NCBI RefSeq assembly: GCF_007860015.1
Contig: NZ_SJPS01000002.1
Coordinates: 558,898-622,897 of the forward strand
DNA length: 64,000 bases
Direction of reading: 5' to 3'
Source of the DNA: Bythopirellula polymerisocia
GTDB taxonomy: Bacteria > Planctomycetota > Planctomycetia > Pirellulales > Lacipirellulaceae
Shown here: piece after piece, positions 53,135 to 63,223 of the stretch
Layout of the letters: the number at the start of each line of letters is the position of its first letter
Position numbering within the stretch: position 1 is the first letter of the stretch
Program-made: the position numbers and the translations under genes
Notes under the pieces: model-generated
Told to the model about the DNA's origin: nothing
The model's input: only the letters and a program-made list of their open reading frames with translations
Databases searched by the model: none

Positions 53135-56100
53135 ATGCATCGAAACATGCAACACCGTCGAATTCAGGGGCTTTTCGTAAAGATACCTTTGCTAATGGCA
53201 GTCTGCTTCTGGGGGCCAATTGGTGCCAGTCAGGCCCAGGACACGAATCCCTCTGCGGCAGTCGTTGCCTTGAATCCGGCAGAACTGGTCAAGGAAATCC
53301 GTTTTACTGGCAATGATACAATCTCTGCTGAGCAAGTTGCCAGCCATCTCACCACACGAGTCGGCCGGCCATTCGACCGCTCCGTGGTACAGCGAGACGT
53401 CCGGCGACTGGCTAATCTGGGTTGGTTCATCGATGTCAAACCGCTCTACGAGACGACACCTCAAGGCCGGGTAGTAATATTTCAGGTCGTCGAACGACCC
53501 ACGATTCGCTACATCACTTACCTCGGCAATGAAGAGGTTTCTGACAAAAAACTCGCTAAGGAAACAGGGCTCAAGTCCGGCGGAGCAGTTGATCCCTACG
53601 CCGTCGAAGAAGCCCGTCGCAAGCTGGAGGAGTACTACCAGGGGAGGGGTTTCAACCATGCCCAGGTTACCATCCTGGAAGGGACCAAGCCGACCGACAA
53701 AGGGATTTCATTTCTCATCAATGAAGGAAACACCGAAAAAATCTGGAACGTGGAGTTCGTTGGCAACGAATTCGTTTCGTCTGGTCGCCTCAAGTCCATC
53801 ATTAAGACTAAGCCGCCGATGCTGAAGTTACTTAAAGGCTATGTCAACCGCGACCAAATCGATTCAGACGTGGACCTGCTCACTGCGTACTACCGGTCGT
53901 TTGGTTTTTTCCAAGCCAAGATCAGTCGCAAGGTCGATTACTACGACGAGAAGAAATGGGCTCAGGTGACATTTGTCATCTCCGAAGGTCCTCGCTATGA
54001 AGTTCGTAGTGTGAAATTCCTCGGCAACTCCAAGTTCGAGCCGGTTGCGCTGGCTGAAGCAGCTAAACTCAAAGGGGGAGAACCCTTCGAGCAAGCAAAA
54101 ATGAGTGCCGATGCCCAATGGATACAAGAACTCTACGGCAGTCACGGCTATGTCTTCGCCGATGTTCGACCCGAACCGGTTTTCCTCGAAGAACCGGGGG
54201 AAGTCGATCTGCTCTATCACATCGGCGAGGGTGAGCAATTCCGTGTTGGACGGATCATTGTCCACATCGGAGGAGATAATCCCCATACCCGGATTCAGAC
54301 GGCAATAAACCGTATGTCAGTCCGCCCCGGGGATATCGTCGACATTCGTGAAATCAAAGCCAGCGAGCGGCGCCTGATTGCAAGTGGACTCTATCACTCC
54401 GATCCCGCGTCTGGATTGAGGCCCAAAATTACGTATCGCATCCCCGAAGATGTGAGCATGGGGCTAGCCGACGACTTTCCAGGGGATGGCCCCCGAGCGC
54501 GCGTTAGTAGCAACCCCCAAGGATCTGGCTTGCGAGGTCAGAGCCCCGACAATTTTGGACCTCGTGTGTTGCCACCACCTGGGTACCAAATTGCCAGACC
54601 ATTGCCCTCCCCACTCGCTGACTCTCAACCTTTGGATATTCACGTCGAATGCCACGACTGGCAGCACTATCAAGAGTGGCTAGAGGAAGAAGGCTTGGTA
54701 CCTCGCCAGGTTGAGTTTCCGGCAAACGAGAACACGGTCGAAGAACCCCTGACCATTCGTGGTCAAAGCCCTGAATCCACTGCGCCCCAATCTGCTTGGT
54801 GGGTGCGACCGACCGTTGCTCAGCATACGCCTCCCCTTTCGGGCAATCCCTATCAATCAGTTCGAGGCCAAAGCCCTGCTAATCAAACTCAGAGTGCCTA
54901 TGCTACGCTTCCCAACTCGGCCAACTCTCCCTATGGCGGAAAACTTGTAGGCGCGACCGGACCTGCTACCAAACCCCCTACCCGTACCAACACGGTCCAA
55001 CAGGTTCAATTTTCGGAGTCACTTCCTCCCCCCTCGCAGTCTTCTGGTGCAGTTCTCGGATTCCCTGCAAATCCCGTCCCTGGGTATCAGGTTTTGCCCA
55101 ATGGAGACTTTGGCTTCGCAGGGCAACCGTACCCGGAACAAACGGTCGACATCATCTTCGATGGTCAGGAAACTCAAACCGGCCGCCTGCAGATAGGTGC
55201 CGGCATCAACTCCAATGCAGGTATCGTAGGTAACATCGTCATCGACGAACGCAATTTCGACTGGAAGCGTTTGCCTCGCAGCTGGGAAGACATTCGCAAT
55301 GGAACCGCTTTCCGCGGTGCTGGGCAGCGTTTTCGCATCGATGCCTCACCTGGTAGTAGTGTGAATCGCTATCTTGTGAGCTTTCAGGAACCCTACCTTT
55401 TCGATTCACCTATTAGCCTCGGTTTGAGTGGTTCCTACTTCGACCGTCGTTATGATGATTGGGATGAAGGACGGTTGGGTGGCAGAGTTTCCCTAGGCTA
55501 TCAATGGCTAGACAAAGATCTCTCGACCTTGCTCACCTATCGTGGCGAAAACGTCAACATTAGCAATATCGCCACGGCACCAGGAGCCTTCCCCGATCTG
55601 GACGAAGTTGTGGGCAATAACAACCTGCAAGGATTCAAGGTTGGAGTCATCAACGACACACGTGACAGCAGCTTCCTACCAACCCAAGGGCACTACCTGG
55701 AATTGGGAGCAGAGCAAGTCTTGGGGTCGTTTGTCTACCCCCGCATCGAGGCCGAATTCCGAACCTACTGGCTGATGAGCGAGCGACCCGACCATTCCGG
55801 TCGCCATGTGGTGAGCTACTCCACCGCCGTAGGCTGGATGGGACAAGACGCACCGATTTACGATCGGTTTTATGCAGGTGGTTACGCGACCCTCCGTGGA
55901 TTCCGCTTCCGCGGGGCGAATCCTGTAACCAACGTGAGTGGGCAAAATATCGAGTCCGGCGGTGATTTCCAGTGGCTCAATTCATTGCAGTATCTGTTCC
56001 CCATCACCGCTGACGACATGCTCAATGGCGTTGTCTTCTGCGACTTTGGAACGGTCGAGCAAGACGTAAATCTTGACAACTTCCGCGCCGCCCCTGGTTT

Positions 56101-56227
56101 CGGCTTGAGGGTAACTGTTCCCGCCATGGGCCCTGCCCCAATCGCACTCGACTTCGCCTTCCCGGTAGCAAGCGCCTCCTTTGATCGCGAGCAGGTATTT
56201 AGCTTCAGCCTTGGCTTCGGTCGCTAA
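53135..56227 (+). CDS. bamA: Outer-membrane assembly protein BamA/Omp85 with disordered insert
   Basis: About 1030 residues from the ATG at 53135, which starts a signal peptide (M-Q-H-R-R-I-Q-G-L-F, ending near G-A-S-Q-A-Q-D); the frame is open 78 residues further. Four to five POTRA domains occupy about 45-430. A low-complexity Pro/Ser/Gln-rich insert (about 445-680) follows, carrying three copies of R-G-Q-S-P (54533, 54758, 54863). Then comes a 16-strand-type barrel with the conserved L-R-G-F-R-F-R-G loop motif near 922. BamA inserts outer-membrane proteins. Standard BamA has no such insert between POTRA and barrel. The chain ends in F-G-R rather than a terminal Phe. dnaB lies upstream on the same strand, 252 bases away. 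Confidence 0.93.
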   Translation: MHRNMQHRRIQGLFVKIPLLMAVCFWGPIGASQAQDTNPSAAVVALNPAELVKEIRFTGNDTISAEQVASHLTTRVGRPFDRSVVQRDVRRLANLGWFIDVKPLYETTPQGRVVIFQVVERPTIRYITYLGNEEVSDKKLAKETGLKSGGAVDPYAVEEARRKLEEYYQGRGFNHAQVTILEGTKPTDKGISFLINEGNTEKIWNVEFVGNEFVSSGRLKSIIKTKPPMLKLLKGYVNRDQIDSDVDLLTAYYRSFGFFQAKISRKVDYYDEKKWAQVTFVISEGPRYEVRSVKFLGNSKFEPVALAEAAKLKGGEPFEQAKMSADAQWIQELYGSHGYVFADVRPEPVFLEEPGEVDLLYHIGEGEQFRVGRIIVHIGGDNPHTRIQTAINRMSVRPGDIVDIREIKASERRLIASGLYHSDPASGLRPKITYRIPEDVSMGLADDFPGDGPRARVSSNPQGSGLRGQSPDNFGPRVLPPPGYQIARPLPSPLADSQPLDIHVECHDWQHYQEWLEEEGLVPRQVEFPANENTVEEPLTIRGQSPESTAPQSAWWVRPTVAQHTPPLSGNPYQSVRGQSPANQTQSAYATLPNSANSPYGGKLVGATGPATKPPTRTNTVQQVQFSESLPPPSQSSGAVLGFPANPVPGYQVLPNGDFGFAGQPYPEQTVDIIFDGQETQTGRLQIGAGINSNAGIVGNIVIDERNFDWKRLPRSWEDIRNGTAFRGAGQRFRIDASPGSSVNRYLVSFQEPYLFDSPISLGLSGSYFDRRYDDWDEGRLGGRVSLGYQWLDKDLSTLLTYRGENVNISNIATAPGAFPDLDEVVGNNNLQGFKVGVINDTRDSSFLPTQGHYLELGAEQVLGSFVYPRIEAEFRTYWLMSERPDHSGRHVVSYSTAVGWMGQDAPIYDRFYAGGYATLRGFRFRGANPVTNVSGQNIESGGDFQWLNSLQYLFPITADDMLNGVVFCDFGTVEQDVNLDNFRAAPGFGLRVTVPAMGPAPIALDFAFPVASASFDREQVFSFSLGFGR

Positions 56228-56545
56228 TCACGGCTCCTGGTTCTCGTCATCAACTATACAGGGATAACCGAGAACTTCAGCTGGCGGAGCACTTCGCAGT
56301 CGAAAGAAATCTAAATGGGTCGGGTAAGGACGCTGATACCAGTTGCCCCCGTAGACCTGTGGCGGAAAGCCGAAATAGCCGAGCCCAAATTGGTATCCCC
56401 CTGGATGTCGCCAAGGACCACCCGAGTGATTGTTTCCTCGATCCCGTTGATAGACTGGAGCAACTTCTGCACTCACCGCCCATGGCAAAGTAATCAACGA
56501 AAGGAGAATGCTGAGAACAATTTTTTGCAGACATGCACGAACCAC
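56228..56545 (-). CDS. Small exported protein, Gly/Tyr/Pro-rich
   Basis: 105 residues from a GTG at 56545. Signal peptide 1-26 (ends V-S-A-E). The mature chain has repeated aromatic-Gly motifs (G-G-Y-Q-F-G-L-G-Y-F-G-F and G-G-N-W-Y-Q-R-P-Y), a composition seen in small envelope proteins. No family was recognised. Its stop lies immediately next to the bamA stop (convergent, 0 bases between). A second open frame on the same strand is a shadow. Confidence 0.65.
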   Translation of the reverse strand: MVRACLQKIVLSILLSLITLPWAVSAEVAPVYQRDRGNNHSGGPWRHPGGYQFGLGYFGFPPQVYGGNWYQRPYPTHLDFFRLRSAPPAEVLGYPCIVDDENQEP

Positions 56546-56678
56546 AATGAATACCCCTGGAAACTGAAATGAGAGATTCCCAACTTCATACTAGGCAGAG
56601 GATTTTTCGACTGTCAAGTTTCTCGTGAATAAGACGGCATTCGTTCGATACAATCAGCATAATCAGTCGCATTCCTCG

Positions 56679-57026
56679 TCAAAAATGCTCTAAGAAAGAC
56701 CCACACTTGGGGCACTTGGCAAACCACATCGGCACCCTTTCGCCGCACTTGCATTTGATATTGTGACGAATCACCGACGAGCCCAGCAAACTGACGCTAC
56801 TTTCGTTGGAATGGGAATCCCCTTCATCAAGCACCGACGACCCGCCTGGATTGTGTTCCTCACGAACCGCGCGAAATGCGGCGGATTCAAGCACGCCTGA
56901 AGAATTCGCATCAGGCACAAGGACCTTGACCTGGCCGGGGCAGAAGGGACACAAACCCTTCTTGCCTGCATATTTATCTTTGACCTTAAATTCATGCCCG
57001 TTGGGACAAGTCACCGAGATACCCAT
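56679..57026 (-). CDS. Small double zinc-ribbon protein
   Basis: 115 residues from the ATG at 57026, with AAGGAGA seven bases before it. An N-terminal ribbon (T-C-P-N-G-H-E-F ... G-L-C-P-F-C, about 7-30) and a C-terminal ribbon (K-C-K-C-G ... A-K-C-P-K-C-G, about 91-110) flank a Ser-rich flexible middle. Proteins with this layout are common in planctomycetes; function unknown. It lies alone between the small exported protein and fliM. Confidence 0.82.
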   Translation of the reverse strand: MGISVTCPNGHEFKVKDKYAGKKGLCPFCPGQVKVLVPDANSSGVLESAAFRAVREEHNPGGSSVLDEGDSHSNESSVSLLGSSVIRHNIKCKCGERVPMWFAKCPKCGSFLEHF

Positions 57027-57440
57027 CACAGGTCTCCTTGCGATTACACGCGGTGGTCACACCGCCAGCCGAGCGGTCAATTGAGACAAGAGACCAAGCT
57101 GATCTTAAAAAGCCCTTGACAAGATAAAAAGATCCTACGGCCTATGATTCAAGCAATAGCGTTCCAGCGAATGGAACACAACCATCGAACCCGTATCTTG
57201 GCAAGAACACTTTACAACGCAATTCGACTAAGTTCGGTGTAACTACCCCATCGACTGGAGTTGATCACTTCCGAACTCAGGCCCTCTTCCCGGCAAATCC
57301 CACTGAGGGGATTCCAATGAACAAGCGTGAGACCGCTTGTAACTTTATTCATTCTCAAAATTAGAAAAGTACTAACTATGCTTTTATTGTCGCTTGCAAC
57401 CCCCTCGAATGTCAATTACCCGGGGGATAATATCTGAAAA
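57027..57440. other. Intergenic region
   Basis: About 410 AT-richer bases between two leftward genes; no gene is supported and no clear terminator was found after fliM. Confidence 0.45.
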
Positions 57441-58499
57441 TCAGGCGCTTTCAGCCTGTGACTTTTTCAGCGACATAGCCTTCTGAGGGTCGAATTGCAG
57501 GTGATGATCTTCGTGAAGAGCGGTAATCTCGACTGCCTTGCGGCCCTTGTATTGTCCTGGCTTGGCGTGGAATTTTGATTTTCCCTCGACCGAGACGACT
57601 AGCGGTTTTGAGACATCCTGCTCGGTGGCGATGATGTCGCCGACCTTCAGATTGATCAAATCAGCGGTGGAGATGTTGGTGTCTGCCAAGTTGACAACCA
57701 CCTCGACAGCGGCGTCCGCCAGTCGGTCACTAAGCATCTGGATCGATTCTTCTGTCGGGGGCTTCTTGCGATAACTGACCCAGTTGTTGGAGGAGAGTTT
57801 GTGGCTTACACGCTCGATCGAGTTGTAGGGAATACAGAGATTGATCATCCCTCGAGTCTCACCAACCGTTAGCTCAAAACTTATGAGCACGATCACTTCG
57901 TTGGCAGGAATGATTTGCACAAGCTGTGGATTGCTTTCAACCCGATCCACAGACAGGTCAAACTTGAGTACATTTTCCCAGGTCTGCTGCATCTCACTCA
58001 AGAACAACCCAGTGATGCGTGAGACGAGTCTCAATTCAATCTCCGTCAGAGGTCTCCGCACAGGTGCCGACGACATCGTGTTCCCACCTAGCAGCCGGTC
58101 GATGATTGGAAACAAGATCGAAGGATTGAGATCGAGAATTAATTGTCCTTCCAACGGAGGGGCGTTGACAATATTGAAGCAAGTCGGGTTCTCAAGGCTG
58201 AATACAAATTCGCTGTAGGTTAACTGATCGACACTCGTCAGTTTCACCTCGACAATGTTGCGAAGCATCGCCGACAAGGCAGCGCCAAAGTTTCTGCCGA
58301 AACCTTCGTGCATTGTCTGCAGGGCCCGCATCTGTTCCTTGCCGACCCGCTCGGGACGTTTGAAATCGTAAACGGTGACCTTCTCACGAGGCTTCGCCGG
58401 GAGAGGAACACTCAATTGCTGCTCTTGGAGATCGGGTTCACTCTCCAAGGAACTTAGTAGATTTTCTACTTCATCCTGGCTCAGTACATCGCCTGCCAT
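57441..58499 (-). CDS. fliM: Flagellar motor switch protein FliM
   Basis: 352 residues. The N-terminal CheY-binding segment (D-V-L-S-Q-D-E-V-E-N-L-L) is followed by the FliM middle domain (about 45-230) and a C-terminal FliN-like SpoA domain (about 255-335). The middle domain holds P-E-R-V-G-K-E-Q near 51 and N-P-T-C-F-N near 107; the SpoA domain has L-N-L/L-K-V-G-D-I-I near 278. FliM sets rotor direction and binds phosphorylated CheY. No other flagellar or chemotaxis gene is near it. Ribosome site AAGGGAG before the ATG. Confidence 0.95.
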   Translation of the reverse strand: MAGDVLSQDEVENLLSSLESEPDLQEQQLSVPLPAKPREKVTVYDFKRPERVGKEQMRALQTMHEGFGRNFGAALSAMLRNIVEVKLTSVDQLTYSEFVFSLENPTCFNIVNAPPLEGQLILDLNPSILFPIIDRLLGGNTMSSAPVRRPLTEIELRLVSRITGLFLSEMQQTWENVLKFDLSVDRVESNPQLVQIIPANEVIVLISFELTVGETRGMINLCIPYNSIERVSHKLSSNNWVSYRKKPPTEESIQMLSDRLADAAVEVVVNLADTNISTADLINLKVGDIIATEQDVSKPLVVSVEGKSKFHAKPGQYKGRKAVEITALHEDHHLQFDPQKAMSLKKSQAESA

Positions 58500-58540
58500 A
58501 TCGTACTCCCTTGAAAAAAGGTGTCAGGAACCTTTTCTTC

Positions 58541-59845
58541 CTACTTTCGTGTCTGACCTCGTCCGTAAACTACGTACTTGTAACTGGTTAATTCCTCAAT
58601 GCCGCAGGGCCCGCGAGCGTGAAATTTATCGGTGCTTATGCCGATTTCTGCCCCGAGTCCAAATTCGCCCCCGTCATTGAAGCGAGTGCTGGCATTGACC
58701 ATCACCGCAGCGCTATCCACCTGTGCCGTAAATTCCTGGGCAGCCAACAAGTTGTTGGTCACAATCGCATCGGTATGCCCTGATCCATACCGATTGATGT
58801 GCTCAATCGCCTCAGCAACGGAACCCACGACTCGCGCGGAAATTGTGGGGCCCAGGAATTCGGTAGCGTAATCTTCTTCGGTCGCAATGGACGCGTTCGG
58901 AACGAGTTCACAAGTCCGATCGTCTCCGCGAATTTCAATGCCATGCTTCTCTAAAGCCGTGGCAGCAAGTGGCAAAAACTCGCTCGCGATATCGGCATGA
59001 ACCAGCAAAGATTCGGCCGCGTTGCAGACCCCCATCCGCTGGCATTTCGAATTAACCAAAATCTCGGTTGCCATATTCATATCGGCAGCAGCATCTACAT
59101 AAACATGGCAATTACCCGTGAAATGCTTGATCACCGGCATTTGAGCCTCGGCCGCGACTCGCCTTATTAGCCCTTCCCCGCCGCGAGGAATCGCCACATC
59201 GATATAGTCTGGCAATCGCAAAAAGTGTCCGACTGCCTCGCGATCCGTTGTATCAACCAACTGCACTGCATCAGCAGGAACTCGTGTCTTACGAGCAGCG
59301 GCTCGCATAATGTCGACGATCGCCTGACTTGAGTGTATCGCTTCTTTGCCACCCCGCAGAATGACAGCGTTACCAGCTTTAACACAAATCGCCGCCGCGT
59401 CAGCCGTCACATTGGGCCGCGATTCATACACAAAAAAAACAACTCCCAGGGGAACGCGAATCTTGTTGATCACTAACCCGTTGGGACGCACGGTCGAATC
59501 GATCACTTTTCCGATGGGGTCCGCCAGTTGGGCAACCTGCTCCAAAGCGACGGCAATCGACTCGATCCGATCAGGCGTAAGACGCAGTCGATCAATCGCA
59601 GCGTCGGTAAGTCCGTACCCAGGAGCGGCCTCCAGATCCTGATCGTTGGCCTGCACAATCGCTTTGCTCTCAGCCCGAAGGGATTCCGCTGAGAGCCGCA
59701 ACCAGGCGATTTTGGCTTCCCCAGAAAGCTGCGCGAGTTTAACTGACGCAGCTTGAGCCTGCTGAGCAATTCGACGGCAATAATCGCCCAGTTGAGGATC
59801 ACCCAGTGGAGGCACTTCGGTAGTGGTCTTTTCAAGGATTCTCAT
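58541..59845 (-). CDS. proA: Glutamate-5-semialdehyde dehydrogenase
   Basis: 434 residues from the ATG at 59845, the start that gives the family length; the frame goes on to 59974. NAD(P)H-dependent enzyme of proline synthesis. [10 protein letters not shown] near 142, [12 protein letters not shown] near 155, and catalytic Cys in [10 protein letters not shown] near 275. Also [11 protein letters not shown] near 411. proB is not present nearby. Confidence 0.95.
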   Translation of the reverse strand: MRILEKTTTEVPPLGDPQLGDYCRRIAQQAQAASVKLAQLSGEAKIAWLRLSAESLRAESKAIVQANDQDLEAAPGYGLTDAAIDRLRLTPDRIESIAVALEQVAQLADPIGKVIDSTVRPNGLVINKIRVPLGVVFFVYESRPNVTADAAAICVKAGNAVILRGGKEAIHSSQAIVDIMRAAARKTRVPADAVQLVDTTDREAVGHFLRLPDYIDVAIPRGGEGLIRRVAAEAQMPVIKHFTGNCHVYVDAAADMNMATEILVNSKCQRMGVCNAAESLLVHADIASEFLPLAATALEKHGIEIRGDDRTCELVPNASIATEEDYATEFLGPTISARVVGSVAEAIEHINRYGSGHTDAIVTNNLLAAQEFTAQVDSAAVMVNASTRFNDGGEFGLGAEIGISTDKFHARGPCGIEELTSYKYVVYGRGQTRK

Positions 59846-60021
59846 TCGCGGGAATAAGGTGTCTGAAGGCTTTTTTTCTTGTGATGCTTTCCTAACTCCA
59901 GTATCACCCAAGCCCCCAATAGGGTCAACGTCGATGAATTCGCGGAGTAACCATCTTGGGCCGTCAAATGCCACGGGCTGAAACCTATCCAGCGTGCACG
60001 GGCCAGAAGTCTACGCCAGGG

Positions 60022-60930
60022 CTATTCTGCTAGCACAAGATGCTCGCCGTCGATGCCGCCCGATGCCTCGTAGGCCAGCAGGGCCTCACGAACAGGCCGC
60101 ACGTCGTGAACCCGTAGAATTTGGACACCCTGGCTTGCCAGTGCCAATGATGCTCCCATGGTGGCTGATGTGCGGTCGAGCGAAGAGTCACCCAATACCT
60201 TGGCGAGAAACCCCTTACGCGAATGCCCCACCAGAAGTGGACAGCCCAGATCGTGAAATCGCCAGCAGTTCGCCATCAATGTCAGATTGTGCTGGTGGGT
60301 CTTGCCGAACCCAATCCCTGGATCGAGACAAATCCGATCCGGGGCAATTCCACCCGCCAACAATGCATCCCGTCGTTCGGCCAGATAGTCATTGATTTCC
60401 GCCACCAAATCATCATACCGCGGTGCATCTTGCATGGTCTGCGGCGTCCCCTGCATATGCATCGCACAGACACCTGCCTGAGACTCTGCAGCAAGTTGCA
60501 ACATGCGAGAATCACCAGTCAGCCCGGTCACGTCGTTGATTATCTCCGCGCCTGCCGCCAGAGCATCCTCGGCCACGACTGCTTTGCTTGTGTCAATTGA
60601 AATTGGCACACTCACTGCAGACGCCAATCCTTCGATGACCGGGATGATCCGCCGCAATTCTTCCTCGGCATCCACTGGCACCGAGTAGGGCCGTGTGCTT
60701 TCACCCCCAATGTCGAGAATATCCGCACCCTCTGCGACAAGCTTCAATGCATGTTCGACAGCCTTTTCGTGGGCCCAGAATTTTCCCCCATCAGAAAAAC
60801 TATCTGGGGTCACATTCACAATCCCCATCAACAACGGCCGCCGCCCAAAAGTCAGCGCCCGCGTGCGTAGCTCCCAGCGATCCGCACGTTGAGGGAATCT
60901 CTCAGAGAGTTGTTGGCCGTTGGGTTTCAT
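60022..60930 (-). CDS. folP: Dihydropteroate synthase
   Basis: 302 residues from the ATG at 60930. Pterin-binding TIM barrel: M-G-I-V-N-V-T-P-D-S-F-S-D-G-G near 35, D-I-L-D-I-G-G-E-S-T-R-P near 70, I-S-I-D-T near 110, and L-L-V-G-H-S-R-K-G near 233. It joins p-aminobenzoate to the pterin diphosphate in folate synthesis. The next gene upstream on this strand is the lptE-like one, about 105 bases away. Confidence 0.95.
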   Translation of the reverse strand: MKPNGQQLSERFPQRADRWELRTRALTFGRRPLLMGIVNVTPDSFSDGGKFWAHEKAVEHALKLVAEGADILDIGGESTRPYSVPVDAEEELRRIIPVIEGLASAVSVPISIDTSKAVVAEDALAAGAEIINDVTGLTGDSRMLQLAAESQAGVCAMHMQGTPQTMQDAPRYDDLVAEINDYLAERRDALLAGGIAPDRICLDPGIGFGKTHQHNLTLMANCWRFHDLGCPLLVGHSRKGFLAKVLGDSSLDRTSATMGASLALASQGVQILRVHDVRPVREALLAYEASGGIDGEHLVLAE

Positions 60931-61035
60931 GCTGACTATTGTCGAGAGCGGAGAGTCGAGAGTCCAGAGCCAGACTTCCGATAGTCTCAATTCTTGTACT
61001 GGCTTTCGACTCTAGACTCTCAGCATTCAGCTTCC

Positions 61036-61596
61036 TCACCATCCCTCTTCCATCGTCGATACGATCTGCTGGGCTAGCCGCTCGATCGCTTGCTGCGAGG
61101 TAGATGCGGTAGATTGTCCTGCGGCAGTAATTTGGGTCGCGGTCTGATTGATTGGCAGCAATTCGGGAGGTAAGGGGACGGTCGACGGCAGTCGGAGTGG
61201 CTCGCGGCGGCGGTTGATCCAGGTGATCTCTGCAAGCATGTTGATTTCTAGAGCCCGAGGATCGTCGTTGCGGTTCTCCACGGTCACACGTTTTGTGTCA
61301 CTGACGAGCCGGACAGCAAGAATGCTGTCAGCATCTGGGGTGCCGACTACCTTAAAGGGCGATTTTAGCTCGATTTCTTTCACTACTGCTTCGGTCAGTC
61401 GTTCCCCCAGGTCACGACGAAAACTGTCAGATTCGATCATCGGGACGTACACAGTCTGCACGTCCGGGGCATAAAGCGACTCGGCACCCATGCGGTAGGA
61501 AGCACAGCCATTGCTCGACAGAATGCAAAGTAAGAGAGAAAAAAACCTGCCGTGAGGGGAACACCAGCAGAGTCTAGCGGAGGATTGAATTGCCAT
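61036..61596 (-). CDS. lptE: LptE-like LPS-assembly lipoprotein
   Basis: 186 residues from the ATG at 61596 (GTG 61599 possible). Lipoprotein signal: hydrophobic L-L-L-C-I-L and lipobox S-N-G-C. The mature chain begins C-A-S-Y-R-M-G and has V-Y-V-P-M-I-E, L-G-E-R-L-T-E-A-V-V-K-E-I and A-D-S-I-L-A-V-R-L, as in LptE proteins of planctomycetes and relatives. LptE plugs the LptD barrel in LPS export. Its start lies inside the end of the bamD-like gene (overlap 23 bases). lptD is not in the window. Assignment by pattern, fairly confident. Confidence 0.78.
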   Translation of the reverse strand: MAIQSSARLCWCSPHGRFFSLLLCILSSNGCASYRMGAESLYAPDVQTVYVPMIESDSFRRDLGERLTEAVVKEIELKSPFKVVGTPDADSILAVRLVSDTKRVTVENRNDDPRALEINMLAEITWINRRREPLRLPSTVPLPPELLPINQTATQITAAGQSTASTSQQAIERLAQQIVSTMEEGW

Positions 61597-62953
61597 CACT
61601 CAGGCCTGCCTCCGGTCGAGTTGCGATGCTGATTTCGCTCTCCGGCGCAAGCAGCGGGACCTGTTGCAGCGTTTTTCGCTCTCGGTTCTCCGGGAACAAA
61701 CTCAGGAACCAACCCACCTGAGTCTCGGGATGGTCCGGCTCGCCGGCGATCTCTCCGTAACGCTCTCGCGACTTGGTGCCGAGTGTCGACTCTGGGTAAT
61801 CCCTGGCAACCTTGGCATAATAGAATTTCGCACTCCCAAAGTGCTCGGTCTCGTCGTAGTAGGTAGCAATTGCAAAATCGCGCTCGGCGAGCGCTTCATT
61901 CAACTGGGCCTGGATCGTCGCCAAGCGCTCCCGTTCTTCCTGAGAGAGCTCTCCAGCGAATTGTTGCTTGAGTTGCTTGACCAGTTTTTTGGCATCTTCC
62001 AAAGGTCCGCCGTCGTAATTCGGTCCCTGATAAATCCGCAGCTTACACTGCAATCCGAGAATATGGGCCTCAAATTGATATTTGCTCTGAGGATACTCTT
62101 CGCGCAGCAACTTGTACTGATAATCTGCGTCGTTAAATCGTCCCCTCAAGAAGTAGGAGTTGGCAGTCGTCATCACTGCCGCGTCAGCCAACGGCCCCGT
62201 CGGGTCTTTCAAGCGAATGTTCTCATACGTCTTAATCGCATGTCCTATCGTGTCAAACAAGGGACGCGTATCATCGATGAAGTTGGGAGTCGTCACCCAG
62301 TTGGGATCATAGTCATGATATTGTTCCCAATAACGCGCGATGTCGAATTGACGACGGATGACTTTGTCGAGGTGCAAGGAATTCGGATATTTATCGAGTA
62401 GTTCGTCGTAGAGTCCAATGGCCTTCGAGTATTTCTTGTCAAAGAAATTACTTTCCGCCTGATAGAAGAGCGCATCCTGTTCGATCTGGGTATCAGGGCC
62501 GCGTGCGATGGCTTCCTTGAATGCTTTCGCGGCCTTGCTGTACTCCTGACGGCGAAAGAAATCTTCCCCGAGCGAATAGGACTGCTGCGCCAGGGTAGCA
62601 TCTGCACCCATCCCAAATTGACTTTTTATCCCGTCGACTTGCTCTACGACATGGATGTCGTTCAAGAGGCCCTTATTTTTTTTCTCTTTGACCACCTTAG
62701 CGACGCTCGTCTGAATCGGACGCCCCTGATCATCAAAATATCCAGCTACCCCTTCCACTTGAAAGCCTTCGCCCGGCACAAACACCGCAGTTTTCTTATG
62801 CTTCTTCCACCAGGCAGGCGTTCCTACCTGGGTGGATTCTTCTGAAGCACCAAACCAATCCGTAGGACCCCAGGCGGGACACGCTTGGATTCCAACCAGG
62901 CAAAACACGGCGAAACAAGAGATCGCGAGCGTAAATGACGAGTGGCGCTGCAT
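61574..62953 (-). CDS. bamD: BamD-like outer-membrane assembly lipoprotein (TPR)
   Basis: About 459 residues from the ATG at 62953; an ATG at 62980 adds 9 residues. Signal sequence ending I-Q-A-C-P (lipobox-like, Cys25). After a 100-residue N-part, TPR-like helices follow (about 125-420): F-R-R-Q-E-Y-S-K-A-A-K-A-F, Y-S-K-A-I-G-L-Y-D-E-L-L-D-K-Y-P-N-S and R-G-R-F-N-D-A-D-Y-Q-Y-K-L-L-R-E-E-Y-P-Q-S-K are typical of BamD/YfiO repeats. BamD is twice the length of the proteobacterial protein. It overlaps the lptE-like gene. With bamA (53135) it shows a diderm envelope. Confidence 0.83.
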   Translation of the reverse strand: MQRHSSFTLAISCFAVFCLVGIQACPAWGPTDWFGASEESTQVGTPAWWKKHKKTAVFVPGEGFQVEGVAGYFDDQGRPIQTSVAKVVKEKKNKGLLNDIHVVEQVDGIKSQFGMGADATLAQQSYSLGEDFFRRQEYSKAAKAFKEAIARGPDTQIEQDALFYQAESNFFDKKYSKAIGLYDELLDKYPNSLHLDKVIRRQFDIARYWEQYHDYDPNWVTTPNFIDDTRPLFDTIGHAIKTYENIRLKDPTGPLADAAVMTTANSYFLRGRFNDADYQYKLLREEYPQSKYQFEAHILGLQCKLRIYQGPNYDGGPLEDAKKLVKQLKQQFAGELSQEERERLATIQAQLNEALAERDFAIATYYDETEHFGSAKFYYAKVARDYPESTLGTKSRERYGEIAGEPDHPETQVGWFLSLFPENRERKTLQQVPLLAPESEISIATRPEAGLSDGNSILR

Positions 62954-63223
62954 GGGTTCAATCGATAAGTAGGGGAACACATCAATCCGACTGCCAACAC
63001 TGCGCGCAGCCGGGGACCGGAACTCGCGGAACCGTACGGAGAGAAGGGGCAGGGCGTCAAGGGCAACTGAGTTAGAGTCGAGCCTCTGAGCCTCTGTAGA
63101 GAATCAATGCTAGCAGATCTGCCACCGGATGTCGTAAGCCGGCACAAGCCGCGTCCACTTCCTGCACGATGTACACGTCGAACGGGAATTCCGGAACTCG
63201 TGTTACACGTTCCGGGCTTCCAC
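62954..63223. other. Intergenic region
   Basis: About 270 bases between the CBS gene and the bamD-like gene; nothing recognised. Confidence 0.4.
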
